Below, one piece after another: positions 38,233 to 47,233 of a stretch of DNA of 64,000 bases. The notes beneath the pieces are model-generated. The model did no database searches. It saw only the letters and a list, made by a program, of their open reading frames with translations, and was not told where the DNA came from. Positions within the stretch are counted from its first letter, which is position 1; every line of letters begins with the position of its first letter. The stretch lies in assembly GCF_001590865.1 (NCBI RefSeq), contig NZ_BBUY01000003.1, positions 379,846-443,845 of the forward strand, written 5' to 3'. This stretch comes from Streptomyces sp. NBRC 110611. GTDB lineage: Bacteria > Actinomycetota > Actinomycetes > Streptomycetales > Streptomycetaceae. The position numbers and the translations under genes are program-made.

Positions 38233-39492
38233 CTAACTCCGCCTGAAACGGACCATTGCCGTGGCGACGATCGCGTAGAGCACGGTTACCACGAGGATCA
38301 GGGTGCTCGATCTGCCGTCCGGCGGCAGCATGAGTGCGGCGGCCGCGGCGGCGCCGACGAACGCGACGTTGAACAGGACGTCATAGAGGGCGAAGACCCG
38401 CCCGCGGAAGGCATCGTCGACGGACGACTGGACGATGGTGTCCGTGGAGATCTTGGTTCCTTGAGTGCTGAGGCCGAGGACGAATGCGGCGGCCAGCATC
38501 GGTCCCGGCAGAAAGAACAGGCCGAGCGACGGCACCAATACCGCGCCCAGAGCGGCACAGCAGGCGATCCAGCCGAACGGCGAGAGCCGGGCGACTGCCC
38601 AGGGGGTGATGACAGCGGCCATGAAGAAGCCGGCCCCTGACACCCCGACAGTGACGCCGAGCAGGGCCAGGCCCTCGGGCTCGGTGCTCGACCATGAGTA
38701 CCGACTCAACATCAGCACCATGACGGTCAGCGCTCCGTAGCAGAAGCGGACCAGTGTCATCGCGGCCAGTGCACGGGCCGCGGTACGCCGCTCGGCGAGG
38801 TGCCGTAGCCCATCCACGAGACCTCGCGCGGTGCTCAACAGAGCTTCCCGCAGGTCGGTTTGGAGCATGGTCGGATCAGGGCCGAGCAGCTGCGGCGCCA
38901 TCCGCAGGGCGGTCAGTGCCGCGCAGAAGTACAGGGCGGCGGCGAGCAGCACGACGAACGCATCCACAGTCGAGCCGGCCAGGCGTACGGCGAAGGCGAG
39001 TGCGCCGCCGGCCGTCGCGGCGAGCGTCCCGGCCGTAGGGGCGAGGGAGTTTGCCATGACCAGCTTCTCCTCACCGTCGACCACCCGTGGAAGCGCGGCG
39101 GAGAGCCCGGCCAGGACGAACCGGTTCACGGCGGTCACCGAGAGGGCCGAGGCGTAGAAGAGCCAGTCGGGGACCTTTGCCACGATCAGCGCGGCGGTCG
39201 CCATGGCCAGCAGCGTCCGCAGCAGGTTTCCGTACAGCAGGACCTGACGTCGCCGCCAGCGGTCGAGCAGGACACCGGTGAACGGGCCGAGAAGCGAGTA
39301 CGGCAGCAGTAGGACCGCCATGGCGGAGGCGATGGCTGCTGGTGAGGTCTGCTTCTCGGGCGAGAAGACGACGTAGGTGGCGAGCGCGACCTGGAACGCT
39401 CCGTCGGCGGCCTGGGACAGCAGCCGTACGGCAAGCAGTGAGCGGAAGCCGCGTAGCCGGAGGAGCACGCGCAGACTGCGCAGAGCATGCAT
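38233..39492 (-). CDS. MFS transporter
   Basis: A 419-residue transporter from the chosen start with about 12 membrane segments. Between segments 2 and 3 the motif GPFTGVLLDRWRRRQVLLYG matches the MFS motif A (GxxxDRxGRR). It resembles the MFS_3 exporter group that includes macrolide and enterobactin exporters; the substrate is unknown. Start ATG at 39492 (MHALRSLRVLLRL) is preferred; an in-frame start at 39516 is also possible. It lies downstream of the inositol-phosphate synthase cluster on the opposite side of a terminator. Confidence 0.85.
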   Translation of the reverse strand: MHALRSLRVLLRLRGFRSLLAVRLLSQAADGAFQVALATYVVFSPEKQTSPAAIASAMAVLLLPYSLLGPFTGVLLDRWRRRQVLLYGNLLRTLLAMATAALIVAKVPDWLFYASALSVTAVNRFVLAGLSAALPRVVDGEEKLVMANSLAPTAGTLAATAGGALAFAVRLAGSTVDAFVVLLAAALYFCAALTALRMAPQLLGPDPTMLQTDLREALLSTARGLVDGLRHLAERRTAARALAAMTLVRFCYGALTVMVLMLSRYSWSSTEPEGLALLGVTVGVSGAGFFMAAVITPWAVARLSPFGWIACCAALGAVLVPSLGLFFLPGPMLAAAFVLGLSTQGTKISTDTIVQSSVDDAFRGRVFALYDVLFNVAFVGAAAAAALMLPPDGRSSTLILVVTVLYAIVATAMVRFRRS

Positions 39493-39513
39493 GAGGCACA
39501 GCCTCACACAGCT

Positions 39514-39548
39514 CATGGGCCCCCGGGGGGAATACCCGGGGGCCCATG
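39514..39548 (-). terminator. Terminator of the ino1 unit
   Basis: A perfect 14-bp stem (CATGGGCCCCCGGG at 39514-39527, complement at 39535-39548) with a 7-nt loop, just past the inositol-phosphate synthase stop. Confidence 0.8.
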
Positions 39549-39570
39549 GAGAAAGGGTGCGGCGGGCGCG

Positions 39571-40653
39571 TCAGCGCTCGACTTCGCCGTTGATGAACTT
39601 CTCGACGTTTTCCCGCGCCTCGTCGTCGAAGTACTGCACCGGCGGCGACTTCATGAAGTACGAGGAGGCGGAGAGCACCGGGCCGCCGATGCCTCGGTCC
39701 TTGGCGATCTTCGCGGCGCGCAGCGCGTCGATGATGACCCCCGCGGAGTTCGGGGAGTCCCAGACCTCGAGCTTGTACTCCAGGTTCAGTGGGACGTCAC
39801 CGAAGGCGCGGCCCTCGAGGCGGACATAGGCCCACTTGCGGTCGTCCAGCCAGGCCACGAAGTCCGAGGGACCGATGTGGACGTTGTCCTCGCCCAGCTC
39901 ACGGTCCCGGATCTGGGAGGTGACGGCCTGGGTCTTGGAGATCTTCTTGGACTCCAGGCGCTCCCGCTCCAGCATGTTCTTGAAGTCCATGTTGCCGCCG
40001 ACGTTCAGCTGCATCGTGCGGTCCAGGATGACGCCCCGGTCCTCGAACAGCTTGGCCATCACGCGGTGCGTGATCGTAGCGCCCACCTGCGACTTGATGT
40101 CGTCACCGACGATCGGGACGCCGGCCTCGGTGAACTTGTCCGCCCACTCCTTCGTGCCGGCGATGAAGACCGGGAGGGCGTTGACGAACGCGACCTTGGC
40201 GTCGATGGCGCACTGGGCGTAGTACTTCGCGGCGTCCTCGGAGCCGACGGGGAGGTAGCAGACCAGGACGTCGACCTGCCTGTCCTTGAGGACCTGGACG
40301 ATGTCGGCCGGCTCCTCGGCGGACTCCTCGATGGTCTGGCGGTAGTACTTGCCCAGGCCGTCGAGGGTGTGGCCGCGCTGGACCTGCACACCGGTGTTCG
40401 GCACGTCGCAGATCTTGATGGTGTTGTTCTCGCTGGCGCCGATGGCGTCCGCGATATCGAGGCCGACCTTCTTGGCGTCAACGTCGAAGGCAGCCACGAA
40501 CTCGATGTCACGCACGTGATAGTCGCCGAACTGCACATGCATGAGCCCGGGCACACGGCTCTTCGGGTCGGCGTCCTTGTAGTACTCGACGCCTTGTACC
40601 AGTGAGGCGGCGCAGTTGCCCACGCCGACGATGGCTACGCGAACCGAACCCAT
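39571..40653 (-). CDS. ino1: Inositol-3-phosphate synthase
   Basis: A 360-residue enzyme converting glucose-6-phosphate to myo-inositol-3-phosphate with NAD, the first step to mycothiol and phosphatidylinositol in actinomycetes. The NAD motif is [20 protein letters not shown]. Conserved catalytic blocks include [19 protein letters not shown] and [13 protein letters not shown]. The start at 40653 has GGGAGC upstream. The PadR regulator follows upstream by 46 bp on the same strand and should be cotranscribed with it. Mycothiol fits the neighbouring thiol-redox genes. Confidence 0.96.
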   Translation of the reverse strand: MGSVRVAIVGVGNCAASLVQGVEYYKDADPKSRVPGLMHVQFGDYHVRDIEFVAAFDVDAKKVGLDIADAIGASENNTIKICDVPNTGVQVQRGHTLDGLGKYYRQTIEESAEEPADIVQVLKDRQVDVLVCYLPVGSEDAAKYYAQCAIDAKVAFVNALPVFIAGTKEWADKFTEAGVPIVGDDIKSQVGATITHRVMAKLFEDRGVILDRTMQLNVGGNMDFKNMLERERLESKKISKTQAVTSQIRDRELGEDNVHIGPSDFVAWLDDRKWAYVRLEGRAFGDVPLNLEYKLEVWDSPNSAGVIIDALRAAKIAKDRGIGGPVLSASSYFMKSPPVQYFDDEARENVEKFINGEVER

Positions 40654-40699
40654 TCCGGTTGCTCCCTGTGTTCTCGATGAGGGCCTGCGCGGCAGAGCC

Positions 40700-41380
40700 T
40701 CATGTGGTGGTGTCGTCGGACGGGTCCGGCCGGGATCCACCCCGGTGCCGGGGCAGGCCGCCCGTATCTCCTGACTGGTTCTTCCGCTCCTGCGCTGCGG
40801 GACGCGGTGGGCGCTGGCCGCGCCCGGCACGCTCACTCTCGATGAGCCCGTTCAGCCAACGGACCTCGCGCTCCACGGACTCCATACCGTGACGCTGCAG
40901 TTCGAGGGTGTAGTCGTCCAGCCGCTCGCGGGACCTGGCCAAGGACGTGCGCATCTTCTCGAGGCGCTCCTCCAGCCGGCTGCGGCGGCCCTCCAGCACG
41001 CGCATCCGTACGTCCCGCGATGTCTGGCCGAAGAATGCGAAGCGGACGCCGAAGTGCTCGTCCTCCCAGGCATCCGGGCCGGAGTGGGCGAGCAGCTCCT
41101 CGAAGCGCTCTTTGCCCGCCGCGGTCAATCGGTAGACGATCTTGGCTCGGCGCCCTGTCAGTGCCGCGGTCGGAACGGCCTCCTGCGCGCCGTCCGCCTC
41201 CTCGACGAGCCAGCCGTTCGCGACCAGCGCCTTGAGGCAGGGGTAGAGGGTGCCGTAGCTGAACGCACGGAACACCCCAAGCGAGGTGTTGAGTCGTTTC
41301 CGCAGCTCATAGCCGTGCATCGGGGATTCGCGGAGCAGTCCGAGGACGGCGAATTCGAGGATTCCGGAGCGTCTGCTCAT
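40700..41380 (-). CDS. PadR family transcriptional regulator
   Basis: A 226-residue regulator. The winged-helix is at the N-terminus: [48 protein letters not shown], and [16 protein letters not shown] coiled-coil of about 50 residues ([20 protein letters not shown]) provides dimerisation. The start at 41380 has GAGGAGG upstream. A 21-bp inverted repeat at 41421-41441 lies 40 bp upstream and is a likely operator. Its partner ino1 is downstream; the likely role is to control ino1 and itself. Confidence 0.9.
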   Translation of the reverse strand: MSRRSGILEFAVLGLLRESPMHGYELRKRLNTSLGVFRAFSYGTLYPCLKALVANGWLVEEADGAQEAVPTAALTGRRAKIVYRLTAAGKERFEELLAHSGPDAWEDEHFGVRFAFFGQTSRDVRMRVLEGRRSRLEERLEKMRTSLARSRERLDDYTLELQRHGMESVEREVRWLNGLIESERAGRGQRPPRPAAQERKNQSGDTGGLPRHRGGSRPDPSDDTTT

Positions 41381-41741
41381 CCTCCACCTCCTCGGGCCGG
41401 TGCGTTCTTTATGCCGTGCTGATGTATCGACTCGATACATCCAGACGATAGGACGGCCCTCAGGGGTGAACAAGTGGGAGGAGGGTGAACGGCATCACAT
41501 CACCGATTCGTGCGATGCGACCTGACTGATTTGGAGTGAATTTCGACACTGGGCAGGTTTTGGCCGTGCGTAGTCTGTGCGGCATGCAGACTGCCGGGAA
41601 CCGCGGGCCGATTTCTGGTGTCCCCGTCCTCGGCGTAGTGCGGCCCGCGCAGCATGAGCGGCCCGCGCATCGGGGGGACCTGAAGGCACCTGCCGCCTTC
41701 AGGCGACGAGAGAGCACGCCTGCCCGAGGAGTAACCGTTCC
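41381..41741. other. Divergent region between padR and the PBP gene
   Basis: About 360 bp that hold the PadR operator and the two divergent promoters. A short plus-strand frame at 41536-41745 has no family features. The first part has atypical AT-rich sequence near 41400-41440. Confidence 0.5.
41421..41441. promoter_or_regulatory. Probable PadR operator
   Basis: GATGTATCGA-C-TCGATACATC, a perfect 10-bp inverted repeat with a one-base centre, 40 bp upstream of the padR start codon. PadR proteins bind symmetrical ATGTAT-type sites, so autoregulation is likely. Confidence 0.75.
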
Positions 41742-44426
41742 ATGAGCGAGCACCGTCGCAAACCGCCACAGCCGCAGGGTGGCGGACGTGCCGCGGCCCG
41801 ACGCGCCGCACAGCAGTCACCGGGGCGTCGCGCCGCCCCTTCGCGTGGCTCTGGCGGCGGTCCTGTCCCCTACGGCGAGGGGTCGGGGCGAGGGTCGCGG
41901 GCGGGCGGCCGTGCCGAGGCGCGCAGAGCGGCCCAGCGCGGTGGCCGGCGGGGTGCGTCCGACAACACCATGGAGCTGGGCTCCGTCGGCGCCGGTGGCC
42001 GCGGTGGCGGGCGCCGCGGCGGTGGTGGCGGTGGCGGCGGCCCCGAGGGAGGGCGTGGGCGCGGTCGCGGTGGCGGAAAACCCGCCAAGCGGCGCCTCAT
42101 CGACTATCCGCGCGCTGGTCGCGTCGGCTGGCGGCGCTTCGTGCCGTCCTGGAAGCAGGTCGCCGGCATCTGTGTCGGGTTCGCTGCTCTGATCGTGGGA
42201 GGTGCCGGGGTCGCGCTGGCCATGGTGACCGTTCCCAAGGAGAGTGACGCCGCCAAGTCGCAGAACAATGTCTACCTCTGGTCCAACGGCAAGGTCATGG
42301 CGCGCGATGGTCACACGAACCGCCAGAACATCGACATATATGACGTCCCGCCGTCCATGAAGAATGCGGCGGTCGCCGCGGAGAACGCCTCCTTCTGGAA
42401 CGACTCGGGTGTGGACCCGATGGGTATCGCGCGTGCTCTGCTCAACATGGCCAAGGGCGGCGAAACGCAGGGTGGTTCGACCATCACCCAGCAGTACGTC
42501 AAGAACGCGATGCTGACCCAGGAGCAGACCCTCGACCGCAAGTTCAAAGAGCTCTTCATCGCGATCAAGGTCGGCTGGAAGATGACCAAGCCGCAGATCC
42601 TCCAGGGCTACCTGAACACCAGCTACTACGGCCGAGGTGCGTATGGCATCCAGGCGGCCGCCCAGGCGTACTACGGCAAGAACGCCAAGGACCTGAAGCC
42701 GGACGAGGGCGCTTTCCTGGCGACCGTGCTCAAGGGCGCCGACCTGTACGACCCGGCGGGCGGCACCGGCCCGGGGGCGACGCGGGAGGCGAACACAAAG
42801 CGCGCCCAGGCGCGGTGGAGCTGGATCCTCGACCGGGAGGTCGAGAACAAGATGATGTCGCAGGCGGAGCGGGCCAAGTACACCAAGTTCCCCATGCCCA
42901 TCCCTCCGAAGCCGGTGGCCAGCAAGAGCGGTCAGATCGGCTATCTGATGGATACCGCCAAGAAGTACGTGCTGAAGCACGCGAACATCAGTGAGGCCCG
43001 GTTCGACAAGGGCGGCTACACGATCCAGACGACCTTCGACGAGAAGAAGACCCGCCAGCTCGAGGCGGCGGTGAAGACGGTCGACAAGCGGTACATCGAC
43101 CCGGAGAAGCGCGAACGGGACAAATACGTACAGTTCGGTGGCGCCTCCGTGGTCCCCGGAGATGGTGCGATCGTCGCCCTGTACGGCGGTGCGGGGTACA
43201 ACAAGGGGCACTTCAGTAACAACGCGGACACCTTCGGAGTGCCGGTCGGTTCGACCTGGAAGCCGTTCGTGCTCGCAGCGGCGATGCAGTACGGCGTGCC
43301 CCGGACCCAGCCCCAGGGGTTGTCACCGGACAGCCGGTACAACGGCAATGACCGCCTCAAGGTGAAGAAGGCGGACGGCAGCTATGTGATGAAGCGGGAC
43401 AACACCCCCTTCTATCAGGTGAACGAGTCCGACTACCCCTGGGGGTACATCAGCCTGAACAAGGCGATGGAGCAGTCCGTCAACACCCCGTTCGTGCAGC
43501 TCGGCATGGATGTGGGGATGGACAAGGTCCGTGACGTGGCGCAGGCCGCGGGCATCTTGCGGGCCAGCTTCGACAAGAACCTCAACCCGTCCTTCGCGTT
43601 GGGCACCTCGACGCCGAGTGCGATTCGCATGGCGGACGCTTATGCAACGTTCGCCGAGTCGGGGACGAAGGTCGAGCCGTACTCGGTGACCAAGGTGATC
43701 TCCAAGGGCGAGGAGCTGACGGGGTTCGAGAAGCCCAAGCAGGAGACGGCGATGGACGCGAACATCGCCAACAACGTGACCAAGGTGCTGGAGAACGTCA
43801 TCAAGAGAGGCACGGCCAAGAAAGCCAATCGGCTCGGCATGCCGGCAGCGGGCAAGACCGGTACCACCGACGAGAACAAGTCGGCCTGGTTCGTCGGCTA
43901 CACCAAGCAGCTCTCGACGGCCATCACGATGTTCCGTGAGGACCCGAAGAACCCGCGTCAGCTGTCCATGAACGGAGTCGGCGGATTCGACTCGATCCAT
44001 GGTGGCGCGCTCCCCACCGAGGTGTGGACCGAGTTCATGGTGCACGCGATGGAGGGCGTCACCCCGGAACGGTTCCCGGCCGCCCTGCCCATCGGGGAGC
44101 GGGCGGACCAGGCAGGTATGCCGTCGCCGACGCCGTCTCCCAAGCCCTCGGACACGCCGTCCCCGACCCCATCGCAGCCCCCCAGCCAGTCGGCCACTCC
44201 GTCGGGCACGCCGAGCGTGACCCCGAGCGACACCTGCGCGCCGTGGGACGTCGACTGCAAGAACAGCGGTGGTACGGACACCGGCGGTATGGACGGCGGT
44301 ATGGACGGCGGCACCACCGATGGCGGTGCGACGGCCACCCCGGACCCGGGCACACCCGGAGGCGGTAACGGGGGAAACAACGGGGGAGGTAACGGCGGCG
44401 GCCTCTTCGGCGGGATGGGCAGCTGA
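41742..44426 (+). CDS. Class A penicillin-binding protein (bifunctional)
   Basis: An 894-residue peptidoglycan synthase. After a long basic, Gly/Arg/Ala-rich cytoplasmic tail (1-135) and one membrane helix (ICVGFAALIVGGAGVALAMV) comes the GT51 glycosyltransferase, with ENASFWNDSGVD and GGSTITQQYVKNAML. The transpeptidase has the catalytic STWK (S504, K507), SVN (S579-N581) and KTGT (K705). The C-terminal 120 residues are Pro/Ser/Thr and Gly-rich, without PASTA domains. ATG start has GAGGAG about 9 nt upstream. Divergent from padR. Confidence 0.94.
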   Translation: MSEHRRKPPQPQGGGRAAARRAAQQSPGRRAAPSRGSGGGPVPYGEGSGRGSRAGGRAEARRAAQRGGRRGASDNTMELGSVGAGGRGGGRRGGGGGGGGPEGGRGRGRGGGKPAKRRLIDYPRAGRVGWRRFVPSWKQVAGICVGFAALIVGGAGVALAMVTVPKESDAAKSQNNVYLWSNGKVMARDGHTNRQNIDIYDVPPSMKNAAVAAENASFWNDSGVDPMGIARALLNMAKGGETQGGSTITQQYVKNAMLTQEQTLDRKFKELFIAIKVGWKMTKPQILQGYLNTSYYGRGAYGIQAAAQAYYGKNAKDLKPDEGAFLATVLKGADLYDPAGGTGPGATREANTKRAQARWSWILDREVENKMMSQAERAKYTKFPMPIPPKPVASKSGQIGYLMDTAKKYVLKHANISEARFDKGGYTIQTTFDEKKTRQLEAAVKTVDKRYIDPEKRERDKYVQFGGASVVPGDGAIVALYGGAGYNKGHFSNNADTFGVPVGSTWKPFVLAAAMQYGVPRTQPQGLSPDSRYNGNDRLKVKKADGSYVMKRDNTPFYQVNESDYPWGYISLNKAMEQSVNTPFVQLGMDVGMDKVRDVAQAAGILRASFDKNLNPSFALGTSTPSAIRMADAYATFAESGTKVEPYSVTKVISKGEELTGFEKPKQETAMDANIANNVTKVLENVIKRGTAKKANRLGMPAAGKTGTTDENKSAWFVGYTKQLSTAITMFREDPKNPRQLSMNGVGGFDSIHGGALPTEVWTEFMVHAMEGVTPERFPAALPIGERADQAGMPSPTPSPKPSDTPSPTPSQPPSQSATPSGTPSVTPSDTCAPWDVDCKNSGGTDTGGMDGGMDGGTTDGGATATPDPGTPGGGNGGNNGGGNGGGLFGGMGS

Positions 44427-44438
44427 CGCCCGCCCACT

Positions 44439-44452
44439 GTTTCACGTGAAAC
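44439..44452. other. parS site 13
   Basis: Perfect core 12 bp past the PBP stop; 23 bp from site 14. Confidence 0.93.
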
Positions 44453-44461
44453 ACACCGACG

Positions 44462-44475
44462 GTTTCACGTGAAAC
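44462..44475. other. parS site 14
   Basis: Perfect core, upstream of the GT87 gene. Confidence 0.93.
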
Positions 44476-44485
44476 AGGGAGACAC

Positions 44486-44520
44486 GAAGCCCCTGACCGG
44501 CCTCTCCGGACGGGGGCTTC
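44486..44520 (+). terminator. Hairpin after the PBP gene
   Basis: GAAGCCCC (44486-44493) pairs with GGGGCTTC (44513-44520) around a 19-nt loop. Weaker than the other terminators here. Confidence 0.45.
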
Positions 44521-44558
44521 GCCATGTTCTGCCCAGGGCCGTACGGCAGGATGGGGCC

Positions 44559-46043
44559 ATGACGAGCGTGCGACAGGACGGGCCGGTACCGCCGACGAGG
44601 CGGGATGAGGTGGCGGCGGCCGGCAGCGAGCTGATCGGTGGACCGATCGGCCGGCGCGCACTGCTCGGAACGAGCTGGCTGACGCCGGTGCGGGTCATCG
44701 TGCTCGTCGCGCTCGGCATGTTCGCGCTCGGCATGGTGCAGAAGCTGCCCTGTTACAACGGTGGCTGGTTCTTCGGCGCCACCAGCCAGTACACGCACGC
44801 GTGCTACTCCGACATCCCCCACCTCTACGCCGGGCGAGGCTTCGCCGACGGGCTGATCCCGTACTTCGACCGGTTGCCGGGAGACATGGAGTACCTCGAG
44901 TACCCCGTGCTGACCGGGGTCTTCATGGAGGTCGCCGCCTGGATGACACCGCACAGCGGGTCGATCCAGGACCGTGAGCAGATCTACTGGCTGGTCAACG
45001 CCGGGATGCTGATGATCTGCGCCGCAGTGATCGCGGTATGCGTGACCCGCACCCACCGGCGCCGCCCCTGGGACGGCCTTCTGGTCGCCCTCGCACCCGC
45101 CTTCGCGCTGACCGCCACCATCAACTGGGACCTGCTGGCGATCGCGCTGACCGCCGCCGGGATGCTGATGTGGTCCCGCAGCCGCCCGCTTGCAGCCGGC
45201 GTGCTGCTCGGGCTGGCGACGGCGGCGAAGCTGTACCCGGTGCTGCTGCTGGGCCCGCTGCTGGTGCTGTGCTGGCGCGCGGGCGCCTGGCGCGCGTACG
45301 GGAAGGCCGTGGCGGGTGCCGTGGCGTCCTGGCTGGTGGTGAACCTGCCGGTGATGATCACGCACGATGCGGCCGGATTCCACATCAGGGAAGGCTGGGC
45401 GAAGTTCTACACCTTCAGCCAGGAGCGGCCCATCGATTTCGGATCGGTCTGGCTGCTGATCTCGCAGCGCACCGGGTACTCCCTGGAGAACGCCAACACC
45501 TACGCCACTCTGCTGATGATCCTCGGCTGTGGCGCCATCGGGCTGCTGGCCCTCTACGCCCCCCGCCGGCCGCGCTTCGCGCAGCTCGCCTTCCTCGTCG
45601 TCGCGCTGTTCATCCTCACCAACAAGGTCTACTCACCGCAGTATGTGCTGTGGCTGACTCCCCTGGCCGTGCTGGCCCGGCCGCGCTGGCGGGACTTCCT
45701 GGTCTGGCAGGCCTGCGAGGTCATGTACTTCCTCGGGATCTGGATGTACCTCGCCTACACCGGCAACGGAGACAAGCATCAGGGCCTGCCGACGGAGGGC
45801 TACCAGCTCGCCATCGCCCTGCACCTCCTGGGCACGCTCTACCTGTGCGCCGTGGTCGTACGGGATGTGCTGATGCCGGAACGCGATGTGGTCCGCAGGG
45901 ACGGAGACGACGATCCGTCGGGCGGTGTCCTGGACCGCAGGCCCGATGTGTTCGTGCTCGGACGGGCCGCACACCGTCCGCCTCGGCCCGCGGTGCAGTT
46001 CGAAGGAGCGCCGCAGGTGCGCTGGGGTGTCGTACGGGACTGA
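44559..46043 (+). CDS. GT87-type integral membrane glycosyltransferase
   Basis: A 494-residue membrane protein with about 10 hydrophobic segments and a large first extracellular loop (YNGGWFFGATSQYTHACYSD). The sequence DMEYLEYPVLTGVFMEVAAW with its acidic residues fits the catalytic loop of polyprenyl-phosphate-dependent mannosyltransferases (GT87, DUF2029). It probably transfers mannose or another sugar outside the membrane. Start ATG at 44559. It lies between the PBP gene and a convergent racemase-like gene. Confidence 0.85.
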   Translation: MTSVRQDGPVPPTRRDEVAAAGSELIGGPIGRRALLGTSWLTPVRVIVLVALGMFALGMVQKLPCYNGGWFFGATSQYTHACYSDIPHLYAGRGFADGLIPYFDRLPGDMEYLEYPVLTGVFMEVAAWMTPHSGSIQDREQIYWLVNAGMLMICAAVIAVCVTRTHRRRPWDGLLVALAPAFALTATINWDLLAIALTAAGMLMWSRSRPLAAGVLLGLATAAKLYPVLLLGPLLVLCWRAGAWRAYGKAVAGAVASWLVVNLPVMITHDAAGFHIREGWAKFYTFSQERPIDFGSVWLLISQRTGYSLENANTYATLLMILGCGAIGLLALYAPRRPRFAQLAFLVVALFILTNKVYSPQYVLWLTPLAVLARPRWRDFLVWQACEVMYFLGIWMYLAYTGNGDKHQGLPTEGYQLAIALHLLGTLYLCAVVVRDVLMPERDVVRRDGDDDPSGGVLDRRPDVFVLGRAAHRPPRPAVQFEGAPQVRWGVVRD

Positions 46044-46065
46044 GCCCGCAGTAGTGGACAGGCAC

Positions 46066-46103
46066 AGGGCCCGGCGCCGCAGCGGTCTGCGGAGCCGGGC
46101 CCT
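46066..46103. terminator. Bidirectional terminator between convergent genes
   Basis: Stem AGGGCCCGGC (46066-46075) with GCCGGGCCCT (46094-46103), inner stem CCGCA/TGCGG, between the GT87 gene (+) and the racemase-like gene (-). Confidence 0.75.
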
Positions 46104-46138
46104 TGGTATGTCCGGACGCCGGGCGGATACCGCCCGGC

Positions 46139-47170
46139 TCAGTGGTCCACGAGGCGGTCGTACTGCGTGGTGGTGTGCCGCAGATGGGCCACCAGCTCCT
46201 CGCCGACCTGCGGCTCGGGCGCGTCCGCCGGCACGAACAGGATCGACACCTGCATGTGCGGCGGCTCCGCGAACCAGCGCTGCTTCCCGGCCCAGACGAA
46301 CGGCGCGAGATTGCGGTTGACGGTCGCCAGTCCGGCCCGGGCCACGCCCTTGGCACGCGGCATGACCCCGTGCAGCGCCTTGGGCGATTCCAGACCGACA
46401 CCGTGTGAGGTACCACCGGCCACCACGACCAGGTACCCGTCGGAGGCCGCCTTCTGCTGGCGGTAGCCGAAGCGTTCACCCTTGGCCACCCGGGTCACAT
46501 CGAGCACCGAACCGCGGTAAGCGGTGGCGTCGTGGTCGCCCAGCCACAGCCGCGTACCGATCCGTGCGCGGAACCGGGTCTGGGGGAACTGCTGCTGGAG
46601 ACGGGCGAGTTCGTCGGCCTTGAGGTGGCTGACGAACATGGTGTGCAGCGGCAGGCGGGCGGAGCGCAGCCGGTCCATCCAGCCGATGACCTCCTCGACC
46701 GCGTCGGACCCGTCGGTGCGGTCCAGCGGCAGGTGGATCGCGAAGCCCTCCAGCCGTACGTCCTCGACGGCCGCGGCCAGCTTCGGCAGGTCCTCCGGCT
46801 TGACGCCATGGCGCTTCATGCTGCTCATGACCTCGATGACGACCCGGGCGCCGACCAGGCCGCCCACGCCCTCGACCGAGGAGACCGAGCGGATCGCCCG
46901 GTCGGGCAGCGGCACCGGCTCCTCGCCGTGCCGGAACGGGGTCAGGACGAGCAGGTCACCGCTGAAGAAGTCCTTGATGCGGGCCGCTTCGTAGGTCGTC
47001 CCGACCGCGAGGAGGTCGGCGCCGAGGAGGGTTGCCTCTTCCGAGAGACGCTCATGGCCGAAGCCGTAACCGTTGCCTTTGCAGACCGGGACCAGCCCGG
47101 GGAACTGCTGGAGAACACTCTGCTGATGCGCCCGCCAGCGCACGGTGTCGACGTAGAGGGTGAGCGCCAT
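46139..47170 (-). CDS. Alanine-racemase-like PLP protein
   Basis: A 343-residue protein of the alanine racemase fold. The PLP lysine is probably K31 in VCKGNGYGFG, where standard enzymes read VKADAYGHG. The start of a racemase barrel (ELLGADLLAVGTTYEA-like) follows. It is shorter than typical Alr (about 370-390) and its last part is unusual. It lies just downstream of femX, 63 bp, on the same strand, suggesting a step in cell-wall peptide modification. The true alanine racemase is expected elsewhere; substrate unknown. Confidence 0.7.
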   Translation of the reverse strand: MALTLYVDTVRWRAHQQSVLQQFPGLVPVCKGNGYGFGHERLSEEATLLGADLLAVGTTYEAARIKDFFSGDLLVLTPFRHGEEPVPLPDRAIRSVSSVEGVGGLVGARVVIEVMSSMKRHGVKPEDLPKLAAAVEDVRLEGFAIHLPLDRTDGSDAVEEVIGWMDRLRSARLPLHTMFVSHLKADELARLQQQFPQTRFRARIGTRLWLGDHDATAYRGSVLDVTRVAKGERFGYRQQKAASDGYLVVVAGGTSHGVGLESPKALHGVMPRAKGVARAGLATVNRNLAPFVWAGKQRWFAEPPHMQVSILFVPADAPEPQVGEELVAHLRHTTTQYDRLVDH

Positions 47171-47233
47171 GGCCGGGCCCGGAACCTTTCTCGTGGTGGG
47201 TCTCTCAGGGGGATGAACGGTGTGGTGGAGCGG

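Noticed and set aside
41500..44450. Possible mobile element around the PBP gene
   Set aside because: No transposase, terminal repeats or target duplication; the locus order matches other Streptomyces.
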